Assembly: GCA_022836615.1 (NCBI GenBank) | Contig: MU405334.1 | Location: 57,620-121,619, forward strand | DNA length: 64,000 nucleotides | Reading direction: 5' to 3' | Source: Annulohypoxylon bovei var. microspora | Lineage: Eukaryota; Ascomycota; Sordariomycetes; Xylariales; Hypoxylaceae | In this document: in pieces, positions 32,435 through 43,240 of the stretch | How the letters are laid out: each line of letters begins with the position of its first letter | Numbering within the stretch: position 1 is the first letter of the stretch | Made by a program: the position numbers and the translations under genes | The notes under the pieces: generated by a model | Told to the model about the DNA's origin: nothing | The model's input: only the letters and a program-made list of their open reading frames with translations | The model's database searches: none

Positions 32435-33679
32435 GTATAGAGCTGATTATGACTACCATTTTCCTCCTCTTATAAAACAAGAAACCTACGATTCGGCTGT
32501 GATGAGAAGGCTATCAACTATGCGGCAAGGATCGTGGAAGATTGATATACGAGCCTTTTATCGGATAGCCTCATCCTTGATGTGATATGATACAGGCGAA
32601 AATGATGAGTTTCTAATGTCCAGTAAAGACTTCAATTATAAGTCGTCCCCTTGAAACTCACAATAGAGTTTCCTAAGACTCTTGTTCTTAATTGAAAGCG
32701 ATCAAGCAGTTATTATATATTATACTAATCTTTAATAGTGTAATATTTATTCACAGCTGCTATGATTTTAGTCTTCTTCTACTCGGCTAAGTTCTGGATT
32801 GTCTACAACAACCTGCTTATCAGTTTCAACCACCCTCTATGAAGCCGAAGATATCGCAAAGCTCGACCAGCAGATCTCACATGAAGGACTCTATCGTCTC
32901 TTTGAACTCTCGTTACCATGGCCTACCCTCTTCCTAAAACTAGTACAAGGGCAGATACCGACCTCCTTGGAATCACTTGCGAGATGTTCTATATCTTTGA
33001 TGCTTCCCGGGACTGGACATTTGTCGCCGGAGCTGATGAGAAAGGCTGATCGAGAGAGGGTTGCAATTTTGCCTTCAACAAGCCCGAGGTCTCGCATTTC
33101 CTAACAAGAAGTCTTGAACAAGCAAGTCAGGTATTCGAGATTTATTGCCTCTTCTAGAGGTGTTAGATAAAATCTGCATTAAGGGGTACCACTTACAAAG
33201 CCACGAATTGGGCATGGTGTTAGCCCAGTTTCAAAGGTGCCAGGGAGAGTTGCTCATTGACAGTGAGCACTAGGTTGATTAAAATATTACCTCAGGTTTT
33301 ATCACTACTGCATCCTGATGAAATAAGGCATGACTGAGCCCTAGGGACTTCCAAGGCACACGATGCAGGCAGGATATCGTCAAATCTACCACCATACAGG
33401 ATTCAATAACTATAAATATTACTTAAATCATCATAGTTCATATGCATACGCTCGACGCTCTAAACCTACATATCTCAAACTTTAAGAAAAAGGGGAAAAT
33501 CTACGCGACCCGCAAATCCTTCGGCTGATGCCGCATAACGCGATCTGACCGTTCTAATATTAACCCCTCGGGCATTCCACCAGGATGTTTACGACCTTCA
33601 ACTTCAACTTCAGCTTTTATTCTGTCTTACCTACTATAAACGACCATTGCTTATCTTGTCGTACTGACATATCGTCAAG
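32435..33679. other. Intergenic region right of the foldback element
   Basis: Contains the possible gene relic described separately at 32918-33160 and otherwise only short frames. The right end is the upstream region of PEX11C, with a TATA-free, CT-poor context. Confidence 0.45.
32918..33160 (+). pseudogene. Possible gene relic
   Basis: Starting at ATG 32918, 43 codons read well as protein (LLGITCEMFYIFDASRDWTF and so on) and end at TGA 33047-33049. The same frame then continues without a stop for a further 36 codons (CNFAFNKPEVSHFLTRSLEQ) to about 33160. One stop inside a protein-like frame suggests a remnant of a gene or an exon fragment. No family recognised; could be chance. Confidence 0.3.
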
Positions 33680-35398
33680 ATGTCTCAAATATTTGAGCAA
33701 TTCATCAAATTCACAACCGACTCAGGTACGGCCCAATCCTTTCTTTCATCTGTGCCATCGAGCAAGCATCATGAGGCATCCGAGCTCCGTCGCAATCAGG
33801 GAGCCAAGCGGTTCTGTCGGAGAAGCCATCTGTCCCGTTGTCTCGCCTTAATTGATATCCTACTGCGTCAATTGGCTTGAACTTGGTATAAGCAGATCGA
33901 TATTATGTCCCCTATGAGAATAAGATGATGTTCGACGTTAACTGCCTTCATCCTTTGGCGATGGATGCTGGCGCATTACCTACATTTTATCCACGAGTGA
34001 TTACAAATCCTCATACAAATCCTCATACAAATCCTTAACTACAAAAGTCTTTAATAAAGTCATTTCCTACCATATACCCTTTCATATCAACCTATAAAGC
34101 GTAAATTACATCGTTGCTGTAGCTCTTCCGCGCAAACCGAGGTCCCGATGCGCAAACGGGCTACCGGTTTTGGAGCATGGCGCTCGGCTGATACTCCGGC
34201 TCTTGGTAAAATGAGAGCAGTGTAAATAGCTTCCTAGCTACACATGATATAAGCCATCATCCCGGACAGGTGTCTACATAGGCGTGGTAAAGATTGGTTT
34301 TATCTTATAACCGCGATCTTCATCTCATTTACACAAGCTATCACTGTCTCATAATATATTCCACCATCTTACCCTATAACTAGATTCTCAGCTCAGCAGT
34401 TTAAATCTCATTTGTCTTCTTATTTCGCCAACACAAACCCAATCTTCTCAAACATAAAACCACACACGCTCTCCTCGCGCACCAACTAACCTCCCCTCGC
34501 AGTCGGCCTAGAGCGCACCTTCCGGCTCTTCCAATCCATCGCGCAGATCCTGTCCTCCTTCTCCATCCCCTTCGACCTACTTCTCTACACGCTCAGCTCC
34601 AGCACGGGCCAAACCCCGTCCTCCTCCGCCGTGCGCGCGGTCCTCAAGACGCTAAACCAGCGTTTCGGGCTCGCGCGGCGCTTCTTCCGGCTCTTCCGGT
34701 TCCTCGAGTCGTTCAACGCGGCGCAGAAGCTCTCCTCGCGGCTCACCTCACCAGAAACCTGGAAGGGGCCGAAGCGCGGGCTCCTCGCCAAAGCCGCGCC
34801 GTGGCTCGACGTCTTCGCCAAGACCTTCAACGGGCTGTACCTGCTGCTCGAGACCAGCACGCTGGTCAACGCGCTGCAGATCCCGAACCTGGCCCTCTTC
34901 ACGCTCGAGGAGGAGCGCGACATCGGCCTCGAGGCCCAGCGCTTCTGGCTGTTCTCGCTCGTGTGCGGCGCGCTGTACCACGCGTTCGAGATCCCGCTCG
35001 CCATCGCGTACTTCCCGCCGCCGAAGCTGCCGCAGCTGCCGAGCGGCACGGCGCAGGATATTGACGAGCGCCTGGCTGCCGAGAAGATGAGCGACGACGA
35101 GCACGCGGCGTACCTGCGCCGCGCGGCGGCCGAGCGCGACGCGCTGACCAAGGCCTGGGCGCGCGAGGTCTCCGCCACGGTTTACAAGCTGGGGCGCGCG
35201 GCCGCGGCCAACGCGCTGGATATCCTGTTGCCCGGCGTCGCGGTGGGGTGGATCAAGGCGGAGCCGGGGACCGTCGGGATAGCGATGCTTGTGACGACGG
35301 TCTTGACGAGCATGGACGTGTGGGAGCGGTGCGGGCGCGAGGTTGCGGGGGTCAAGGCCGCGAATGCCGGGTCGTGGGCGATCCCGAGGCGGGCTTGA
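33680..35398 (+). CDS. PEX11C: Peroxisomal biogenesis factor 11-like (PEX11C type)
   Basis: Two exons, 33680-33725 and 34503-35398, give 313 aa. Exon 1 encodes MSQIFEQFIKFTTDS and joins with phase 1 to VGLERTFRLFQSIAQ, the start of the PEX11 domain. Further landmarks: RFGLARRFFRLFRFLESFN, a central hydrophobic part (FNGLYLLLETSTLVNALQIP, FWLFSLVCGALYHAFEIPLA) and a C-terminal hydrophobic pair (AANALDILLPGVAVGWI, GTVGIAMLVTTVLTSMDVW). PEX11 proteins sit in the peroxisomal membrane and promote elongation and division. The intron is 777 bp, far longer than the others here. It carries a 12-bp tandem repeat (acaaatcctcat, about 34003-34037). Exon 2 is GC-rich. The family assignment is fairly sure; the short first exon is inferred from the join. 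Confidence 0.85.
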
Positions 35399-35789
35399 GT
35401 GAGGCTCATTGGCGACGGGTTTGCAGATGCCGAGTTTGGTCATCCCGCCTAAGTTTATTGGATAGATGCGTGATGTAACGTTGGGAATAAGGCCTGGGAA
35501 TGATGCTACGAGGGGTTGGTCGGGGGGTTTGGATATAAGATAGACTTGTATGGGCGCTATATGTGCTGTATGTATAATGATATCCTTCATCTACAAATAA
35601 GAATTTCTCAAAATTTGGAGTCATCTTCAAAATCACGTCATGATGTCAAGAGCATTGCTGGTAGAATCAAGCGCCATCTTTGCGTGGATATGTACAAAGT
35701 AACAAATATTTGTGGTGTACAGAGTAATTCTTTTGACCCTTCGAATTACGCCATCTAGCCGTGTAATATAATAGGCAGTCCACACAAGT
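35399..35789. other. Convergent intergenic region PEX11C / NUO51
   Basis: The 3' flanks of two converging genes. No feature beyond AT-rich stretches. Confidence 0.6.
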
Positions 35790-37431
35790 TTATTGGCCTG
35801 GGGAAACTAGGTTGCCTTCTGCTCGGGTGTTGGGGTGCCACCCACCAGCTAGAGCTGGAGCGCCATGCTCAGCCCTGTAATTCTGCATTCTTGCCTCCAA
35901 CTCGGGTCTAAAATGGCGGATGAGACCTTGGATGGGCCAAGCAAAAGCCTCACCAAGAGCTATAAAGAATTAGTATTGTTCTGAATGTAACATTAAATAA
36001 TAGCGAAGAGTGATAGCTTACCACAGATAGTGTGGCCTTCGACCTGTTTTGTTAACTCCTGCAACATATCGATTTCTCGCTCACGACCCATCCCCTTTTC
36101 GAATCGGCCCATGATCTGCTCGGTCCACTTGCTACCCTCTCGGCACGGCGTGCATTGTCCGCAAGACTCGTGTCGGTAGAAATGACTTAACCGGGCGATG
36201 GCTCGGACTACATCGGCGCTCTTGTCCATGACAATAACTGCAGCAGTACCGAGACCGGACTGGCTATCCTTGAGCGCATCGAAGTCCATCAATTGGTCAT
36301 CGCAGACGTTCTTAGGAAGGATAGGAGTAGAGGAACCACCTGGGATAATAGCGAGTAGGTTGTCCCAGCCACCTCTGACGCCACCACAGTGCTTCTCGAT
36401 GAGCTCTCGTAGCGGAATGCTCATTTCCTCTTCTACGGTTGCCGGGTTGTTGACGTGACCGGAAATACAGAATAATTTGGTTCCTTGATTTCGTTCTCGA
36501 CCAAAGCCAGCGAACCAGTTACCGCCTCTTCTGCAGATCGTGGGAGCAACGGCGATTGTCTCCACATTGGCGACCGTGGACGGGCATCCGAATACACCCA
36601 CAGCGGCCGGGAACGGAGGCTTTAGACGGGGCTTTCCGGGCTTACCCTCTAGAGACTCGATGAGTGACGTCTCCTCACCGCAGACGTAGGCACCAGCACC
36701 GCGGTGCACGTATACATCGAAATCGTAACCGGAACCGCAGGCATTCTTGCCGATCAATCCATCAGCGTAGGCTTCGTTGATGGCTTGTTGTAAAACGGCA
36801 GCTTCGTAGATAAACTCGCCACGGATATAGATATAGGCCGCGGTAGCGTTCATGGCTCGACCAGCGACTAGACATCCTTCGATAAGTTTGTGGGGATCCT
36901 TTCGCATGATTTCTCGGTCCTTGCATGTGCCGGGCTCGCCTTCGTCGGCGTTGACGACAAGGTATCGGGGTTTCGTGTCCTTATCCCAATCTTTGAAGTT
37001 CATGAACGACTGTATCGTTCGTTGATTAGTGGCAAATTCCTGGCTAGATTCGCTAGAACTGCTATGATCCGACATACCCATTTCAGGCCAGAAGGGAAAC
37101 CGGCTCCTCCTCTGCCTCGCAAGCCGGAAGCTTTAACCTCGCTGATAATCCAATCATGACCCTTTAGAATTATCTCCTTCGTCTTGTGCCAATCTCCCAT
37201 CTTCTTTGCAGATTTCAAATCGGCAGGGAAGCGACCGTATAGGTTCTGAAATATGCGATCCTGGTCCTTTAGGCCGCCATAGGTGCGCTTTGGGGTGCCC
37301 TCTTGGACGGTCGCGAAACTTCGGCTCTGTTGGGATGCGGAGGTCTGTGGTATTCTCGAGCAGGACGGCAGGGCGACTCGCGATAGTGCCTTCGCGGACG
37401 CTGCCGACGGCGCGGTAGTCCTTGACAGCAT
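35790..37431 (-). CDS. NUO51: NADH:ubiquinone oxidoreductase 51 kDa subunit (NDUFV1/NuoF)
   Basis: Three exons (37431-37078, 37009-36022, 35959-35790) give 503 aa. Joins restore GLKWSFMNFKDWDK and HTICALGEAFAWPIQGLI. The N-terminal 45 residues are rich in Ala, Ser and Arg without acids, as expected for a mitochondrial presequence. NADH/FMN-binding signatures are visible: GLRGRGGAGFPSGLKW, VVNADEGEPGTCKDREIM, GAGAYVCGEETSLIESLEG. The [4Fe-4S] ligands lie in ESCGQCTPCREG plus the later Cys of HTICA. The protein is the FMN-carrying NADH-oxidising subunit of complex I in the matrix arm. It is transcribed away from the dynactin gene with about 450 bp between the starts, and converges with PEX11C. 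Confidence 0.97.
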
Positions 37432-37879
37432 GTTGAAGGTGTTTGGGCGCTCAATTGAGCATAGGGAGTGGAGAGTCCGGATGGCGACGGGAATTATTTG
37501 GTAGGTTTTGTCGTTAAAAAGGTGAGGCCTTTGAATAGAAATGACAGTATCATGATTGGTTCAGTTTAGGTGTGGATCTATCTATGTGGCGATCCGAAGC
37601 TTGAACCACATTGGAACTGTGGCTAGTGGATGAATAATGAGGTCATTTCATTCGTCAATATCCACATTAAAGTCTACGTTTAAATACATATCAAAAGCTT
37701 CAATTAATGCATAGATTGTCACTGATAAGGAATAGGTGGGGATATGTATGTACTTAACTTTAATTATTCCTTAACTCCAAACAAACAGACAAAGAACCTC
37801 TATTCACATAGCTATGAGCTTGAGTCCATCAACATTCTTGTCGCCAACACTGCTCCCCACTTAAACAAACAGGAGCAAG
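37432..37879. promoter_or_regulatory. Divergent promoter region NUO51 / dynactin p27
   Basis: A 448-bp spacer between two divergent starts must carry both promoters. ATTGG (reverse CCAAT) occurs at about 37555-37559 (catgattggttcag). Nothing else was recognised. Confidence 0.45.
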
Positions 37880-38524
37880 ATGGCATCATCCAAACGTCAA
37901 TCTATCGTCCCGCGCGTCCATTCTGGCCCTAAAGCACCGGTCAATTTCTCGCAATCCATAATAATAGCTGACTCGGCGCTCCTAACGGGAAACCACACGA
38001 TCAACATTAGTTCCGAGTCCGTCGTGCACCCTCGAGCGAAGCTGGATTCTTCCAATGGGCGAATAACAATCGGGCGGCGATGTATTATACACGAACGAGC
38101 AAGCATCGGAGCATTGTCTACAGACCCAAGACCGAGTGAGTCTCGCGACGGCGTATTCATTGGCGACTATGCTACGATCGAGGTTAGCGCCGTGCTTGAG
38201 TCCGGAGGCACACAAATCGGCGACGGATGTCTGATCGGCGTCGGCTGTAAAATCGGAAAAGGCGCAAAGCTCGGAAAGGTATGTGTTACGATACTCCTCG
38301 ATGCTGAAGTCCTAATATTGACCGTGGAAAAGCATTGTACCTTGACGCCGCAGAGTGTCATACAACCCTTCGAAGTAGTTCCGGACTTTACGGTTATCTA
38401 TTCAAATGGAACCAGACGACTCGATAAACGTGGTGTATCGGACCTGAAAAACAAAGCTCAAGCTCGTCAGATCGAGGTATTGAGAAAACTTATACCCAGC
38501 AATCCAAACAAGTTCCTATCATGA
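37880..38524 (+). CDS. DCTN6: Dynactin subunit 6 (p27)
   Basis: Left-handed beta-helix protein with hexapeptide-like turns (VVHPRAKLDSSNGRITIG, IHERASIGAL, IGDGCLIGVGCKIGKGAKLG) and the p27-like ending (VVPDFTVIYSNGTRRLDKRG). The frame is open throughout, but I read a 54-bp intron at 38279-38332 (donor GTATGT, branch CTAAT, acceptor AAAAG). Because 54 is a multiple of three the frame is kept. Without it the join is LGKHCTLTPQSV, a normal turn; with it 18 unrelated hydrophobic residues interrupt the helix. The spliced product is 196 aa. p27 sits on the pointed-end complex of dynactin, the dynein cofactor for microtubule transport, with p25. It is the divergent neighbour of NUO51. Confidence 0.87.
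   Translation: MASSKRQSIVPRVHSGPKAPVNFSQSIIIADSALLTGNHTINISSESVVHPRAKLDSSNGRITIGRRCIIHERASIGALSTDPRPSESRDGVFIGDYATIEVSAVLESGGTQIGDGCLIGVGCKIGKGAKLGKVCVTILLDAEVLILTVEKHCTLTPQSVIQPFEVVPDFTVIYSNGTRRLDKRGVSDLKNKAQARQIEVLRKLIPSNPNKFLS
38279..38332 (+). other. Frame-preserving 54-bp intron in dynactin p27 gene
   Basis: Starts GTATGT, has a branch-like TCCTAATATTG about 20 bp before the acceptor, ends AAAAG. Contains no stop in the host frame, so ORF-only annotation would retain it. Confidence 0.8.
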
Positions 38525-38850
38525 TTCGACGAACACATCAGAAGCTCATAGCTTTGCGTTGATTAAATTTGTTTAATGATACCCACATGAATATACAATA
38601 CCTCCAGTTATTTACCATCCTTGATGTTTACCCAATCGTTATTTCTGTTGTTTTGTGTATCCTCTCACCTGGAACGTACCTATAGGTCAACAGACCGCGG
38701 TAGGTCATATGAAAGCAAGTGCGCATCGTACTTCCTAAATCATATATACCTTAGGTACTTAGGAATTTGCTAGTAATATGTGGATTTATAGATTTCCTCT
38801 TTCCTTTTCGCCCTTTCCCCTTAACATTTAGGCACTACCCCTATCAAGCC
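38525..38850. other. Convergent spacer dynactin p27 / permease
   Basis: 3' flanks of both genes; a tacctataggtc and a taccttaggtacttagg motif belong to the recurring TAGGTA family. No gene. Confidence 0.6.
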
Positions 38851-40534
38851 TCAGCTAAAAACGAACCGTTTAACTACAATATACCACGGTATCGCAGCCT
38901 TCTCCTGGTCGCTATCTTCTGTCCCACCCATCAAATTTTCTCTCCTCCCAGTCACCAGGTCAGCCTCAGCGGCCCCAACGATCTTCGTCCCCTTCACCAC
39001 CTTCCAGCCGACATACAGGACGACAAAGATCGCAATGACGACGTACGAGAAGACGAAATCCACGGCGTGGAACCCGCCGACGAAGACCTCGTACCCGGAG
39101 ATGAAGACCAGGAAGGTGTTCAGCAGCACGACGAACCACGCGCCGTACGGGTACAGGAACGCGCGATACGGCAGCTCGTCCAGGCCGCGTCCCTGGCGGA
39201 CCCACGCCCGCCGCAGCCGTATGTGCGTGACGCCGATCGCCGCCCACGCCACGAACGTCGCGTCGCCCGAGATCGTCACCAGGTACGTGAACACCTTGCC
39301 GGGCGTCGCCGCGATGTTGAGGAGCGCCAGCAAGCCCAGCGCGTTCGAGAACACGATCGCGTACACCGGGACCCCGTTGCCCGTCGTCCGCGCGAAGACG
39401 GCCGGGGCGCGGCCCCGCGCGGCTAGCGCCGCGAGGCTGCGCGAGGCGACGTAGATCGCGCTGTTGACGCTGGACAGCTGCGCCGTGATCATGACGACGT
39501 TGACGAGGTTGCCGCCGGCGGCCCAGCCCGCGTGCGCGAGCGCCACGGTCCACGGCGACTGCGCCGACTTGGACGTCGCCGTCAGCAGGGCCGGGTCGTC
39601 GGAGCGCACGATGAGCCCCGCGAAGAAGACGAGCCCGAGGAATATGACGAGGATGCGGTAGAAGGTCTGGCGGATGGCGCGCGGCAGGTCGCGCGCCGGG
39701 TCGCGGCTCTCGGCCGCCGTCAGCGCCAGCATCTCCGTCCCGCTGTAGTACACCGCCGCCAGCACGAAGGTGCGGCCGAACCCGTTGATGCCGTTCGCGA
39801 TCGCGCCCGGGTCGCGCCAGTACCGGAAGCCGATGTACTCGCCGCCGATAGCGCCGGTGTTCAGCAGGATGGCGACGAGGAAGCCGCCGACGACGCACAG
39901 CAGCTTCCAGCAGGCGAGCCAGAACTCCATCTCGCCGTAGACGGCGACGCCGAGCAGCGAGGTGCACTGGAAGCCGACCCAGAAGATCAGGATCCAGACG
40001 TAGGGCGGGACGGCGTCGGTCCACAGGCCCATGATCAGCGAGATGTTGTTGTAGTCGTTGGCGATGTTGGTCACCCACGCGTACCAGTAGTTGACGCCGA
40101 GCGAGAAGGCCAGCGCCGGGTCGACGAAGCGCCCCGCGAGCTCGATGAAGGCCCCCTGCACCGGGAACAGCGTCGTCATCTCGCCTAGGCTCTGCATCAC
40201 GAAGTACACGTCGATCCCGATGATCAGGAAGCAGATCAGCGCGCCGACTGGCCCGCTGTAGCTGATCGCTGTCCCGGTTCCGTACCAGATGCTCGCTCCT
40301 ACCACGCCGCCGAAGGCGATCATTTGCTAAATTAGAGGTTAGGTACTTGGTATTCACGTGCCGAAGTAATAAGGAGGTACTGACAAGATGGCGGTTCTTA
40401 AGGCCGCGCTGTAAGCCGTCGTCGATGACATTTCCGTTGCTGGCAAGAGCAACGTCGGCCGTCTCAGGCGAGACATCGTCGGTTGAGCTTGGTGTCTTCT
40501 CATCGACGGTCTCAGGGTTTGGATGTGTGCCCAT
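38851..40534 (-). CDS. Amino-acid permease, APC superfamily (YAT-like)
   Basis: Two exons (40534-40385 and 40326-38851) give 541 aa; the 58-bp intron (donor GTCAGT, acceptor TTTAG) joins GLKNRHL to QMIAFGGVVGASIWYGTG, the usual start of the first membrane span in fungal amino-acid permeases. A polar 45-residue N-terminus rich in Thr, Asp and Glu is cytosolic. About twelve hydrophobic spans follow, for example VGALICFLIIGIDVYFVMQS, LVIFLGLVFFAGLIV-like and VDFVFSYVVIAIFVVLYVGW. The conserved EMLALTAAESRDPARDLPRA block is typical of the family (E-x(4)-AAEs). It would import amino acids across the plasma membrane with protons; the substrate range is unknown. Exon 2 is strongly GC-rich while exon 1 and the flanks are not. 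Confidence 0.93.
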
Positions 40535-41589
40535 AGTTGCGGTTCGCGTAATCCCACTCTTGGAAGTATAAAGATAGGTGATCTCCGAAGTAATCGAGTT
40601 TCACGAGTAAATAATGCCAAACTTGATCAACAAATAGAGAACTGCCTCCTCCGTAGTAGGTGCCACACCATCACTATTTACAAGCAGCAAGCATTGAGCG
40701 AATAGCACAATCCGAACCCAAATACATGTTTCTTGAGAAAGAAAACACATACCGAGGACTTCAGTATTATACATATACGACTATAGAATATTCTTACTCG
40801 CTATTGGTTGAATAAGGTTGCATCCTACTTGCTGAGTCTTATCATATACCTAGCTAAGTAGGTAGGTAGTCCAGGTTGGGTATACTCCATCTGCTGATAA
40901 GCACGTAGTAAGCTTTGGAGTGTACCTAGTTGCAGATTCGTAAAGGTGAGATGGTTTAATATAGGACTCAAATTAGATGTTTGATTGTTCTTCATATACC
41001 TACTATTTGCCATTGTTTGAACCGGATTTCACTTTATCCTAACTCAGCTCATTTGAGGAATTGTTGATGCTTATCCGTAACAGATCAATCAAGTTATGTA
41101 CCTGGGTGAGGTGAATCTGAGTGGGTTAGGAGACAAGCGGAACCGGGATTCCGACAGATTGGTCGGGAATGGCGTCATGAATATGGCCTTGGGAAAAGTG
41201 GAACTTCGCGACTAATGCTCTAGGTCAGAATAAAGTCGAATGAAACATTCATGCCCGAGCATTAGTAAGTTATAGACGTGAAGGTGAGAGAATGAATGGT
41301 AGATAAGTCCCAAAGGCTTGTCTTCAAATTCTCTTCAGCCTTACATGAGCCTGTAATTATGACTTACGTCCATTAGCGGCTCAGTGCGATAGAGAGAGAT
41401 TCGCAACTCTACCCAAGAAGGAAGAGGACCTCAAGTCTTGACTTCCATCTAAGCAACTCTAGTAATTTCGGGGGTATATTAGCAAAAAAACCAGTGGCCT
41501 CAAGCTTTTACAACTCCAGCAGTTAACCTTGGCGGTCTTGTAATATGATACACTTCGATTGATATGCAACTTAAGTCTGTGTAGACTTA
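40535..41589. other. Intergenic region, permease promoter side
   Basis: Upstream region of the permease and 3' flank of COQ3. TAGGTA motifs at about 40855-40870. No gene seen. Confidence 0.55.
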
Positions 41590-42516
41590 TTATGTCGATT
41601 CACCAATCCTTCTCACGCCGAAGAAGTAGTTGCCGACCTTCTCACTACCATTCACCTCCTTCCAGCCAAGACCTGGGACATAGACCACCCCCATACACCT
41701 TGGCTCGGACCATTCCGTCCTCTTCTGGAGGAAATGGGATCTCAGCTCCTCTTCATTGATATATTTTCGCCAGTCGTGGGTACCCTTCGGTACTATCCGC
41801 AACAAGTCTTCGGCCATGAGATTCGTCGTAAACCAACTCATCCACGTCCTCGCGATCGTGCTAAGTACCAACCACCCGCCCGGTTTGACGAAAGGCATAC
41901 ACCGGTCTAGAAACTGTGCCGGGTTCGACACGTGCTCTATGACCTCGAATATCGATACTACATCGTAACCATCACGAGGGATCTCTGGAGCGGGTAGCTT
42001 CTCGATAGGGGTATTCAGATATGTCAATTTCGACCGTAAGGCGGGATCTCGCTTCGCATGCGCCTTAGCGATGGAGAGCACCTCGAAGCTGGGATCTACG
42101 GCTGTTACTGATGCGGTGGTAGGTAGTCGGGCAGCGGATTCGGCGAATATGCCGCCTCCACAACCTATATCAAGGTATCTTAGGTCGTTGGATGGCGGTG
42201 GAGGGTCGTCGAAGACAGAGGAGCGACAAGAACGGATGAAGTCGTGGCGGAGAGGGTTCATGAGGTGAAGGATGCGGGATGGTCCTTGAGGATCCCACCA
42301 CGAGGATGCGAGAGCATTGAAGTGGGATACCTCCTCGGGGGAGACGCTCGTATAGGTGGAATCGGCGGGGTTGGAATTCGAGGGTGAAGAGAAACTCCGG
42401 CTAGGTGATCCCAATGCACATCGCACGGAGAGCGGACTGGAGGTAGGATCGCGGAGCCGCCGGAGGAGGGAGGCGGCCTTAGAGCGCGGTGGCATACTAT
42501 AGAATTTGTCCTTCAA
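41590..42516 (-). CDS. COQ3: Ubiquinone biosynthesis O-methyltransferase COQ3
   Basis: One frame; the first Met gives 308 aa, but Met8 (MPPRSKAASLLRRL, 42495) starts a better mitochondrial presequence rich in Arg, Ser and Leu without acids. SAM-binding motif I is YLDIGCGGGIFAESAARL, followed by VTAVDPSFEVLSIAKAHAK and IFEVIEHVSNPAQFL. The UbiG/Coq3 signature GTHDWRKYINEEEL and the start EVSHFNALASSWWDPQGP are present. It makes both O-methylations of the ubiquinone head group on the matrix side of the inner membrane, in the CoQ synthome. The upstream region is shared with RIB3, which is transcribed in the other direction. Confidence 0.97.
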   Translation of the reverse strand: MKDKFYSMPPRSKAASLLRRLRDPTSSPLSVRCALGSPSRSFSSPSNSNPADSTYTSVSPEEVSHFNALASSWWDPQGPSRILHLMNPLRHDFIRSCRSSVFDDPPPPSNDLRYLDIGCGGGIFAESAARLPTTASVTAVDPSFEVLSIAKAHAKRDPALRSKLTYLNTPIEKLPAPEIPRDGYDVVSIFEVIEHVSNPAQFLDRCMPFVKPGGWLVLSTIARTWMSWFTTNLMAEDLLRIVPKGTHDWRKYINEEELRSHFLQKRTEWSEPRCMGVVYVPGLGWKEVNGSEKVGNYFFGVRRIGEST

Positions 42517-43240
42517 AGACGTTAGATTATAGTTGTCAGGTCTGTCGTAATTAACGCTATTGCCATACGAGCTAGCGAGATCAAAAGACGAGACTGAAGG
42601 ACGGAAAGATTGGTTGCATTAGAAGCTTGAAAAGTTCCAAATTAGGTAAGAAGCTAAGAGATGAGATGCAGCAGACCTAGAAAGTTGCGGCATGTGCCGG
42701 CTCAGCCCACTTGGCGGAATTGACCAATCAAAACTCAGGATTCCCTGGTGTGATGTAATTCTAGACCCCAAGAAACAGCGCCCCTCACCGTAGAAGCCGA
42801 CCCCGCCGAGCATCGGGAAGGAAAAGTCCTCGGACACTCTAATTATTAGGGCGATCAGTCAGCATTTGAAAGAACGATCGCAGGATTCTTAGTGTTTAAA
42901 TCTCATGATGAGTAATAATTTCCCAGTATTACTTATTAGGTATTTGCATGCTAATTCATATTTCTAACTTCTTCATCTTTCCGATCGCTTTAACATATAT
43001 CGTTGCTGCCCTTTTTCTTGGAGCGACTGGAATAGACAGATTTCGTTTTGCTACCAATATACTGCGACTTATTATATCCTCCCACCTCTAAACCCCACAA
43101 TCGACAGCGGTTGCATGTGACACTTTCGATATAGAAGCCAGCGATATTTATCTTGTTTAGTCTCGTAGCGACTTGTCTCTACGTTAGTTGAGAGGTGACT
43201 AGACTATAACACCCCCAACACATCAACTAAATTGCCCACC
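42517..43240. promoter_or_regulatory. Divergent promoter region COQ3 / RIB3
   Basis: About 0.72 kb between starts. A CCAAT box occurs at about 42722-42726 (gaccaatcaaaac). A CT-rich stretch and AT-rich DNA precede RIB3. No coding frame. Confidence 0.45.

Noticed and set aside
34585..35590. Minus-strand frames opposite PEX11C (197 and 280 codons)
   Set aside because: Arg/Ala/Gly-biased shadows of GC-rich exon 2; the plus strand reads as PEX11.
38966..40534. 522-codon minus-strand frame continuing from permease exon 1
   Set aside because: After the first 50 residues it reads an Arg-rich shadow of the permease in the wrong phase; the intron at 40327-40384 returns to the true frame.
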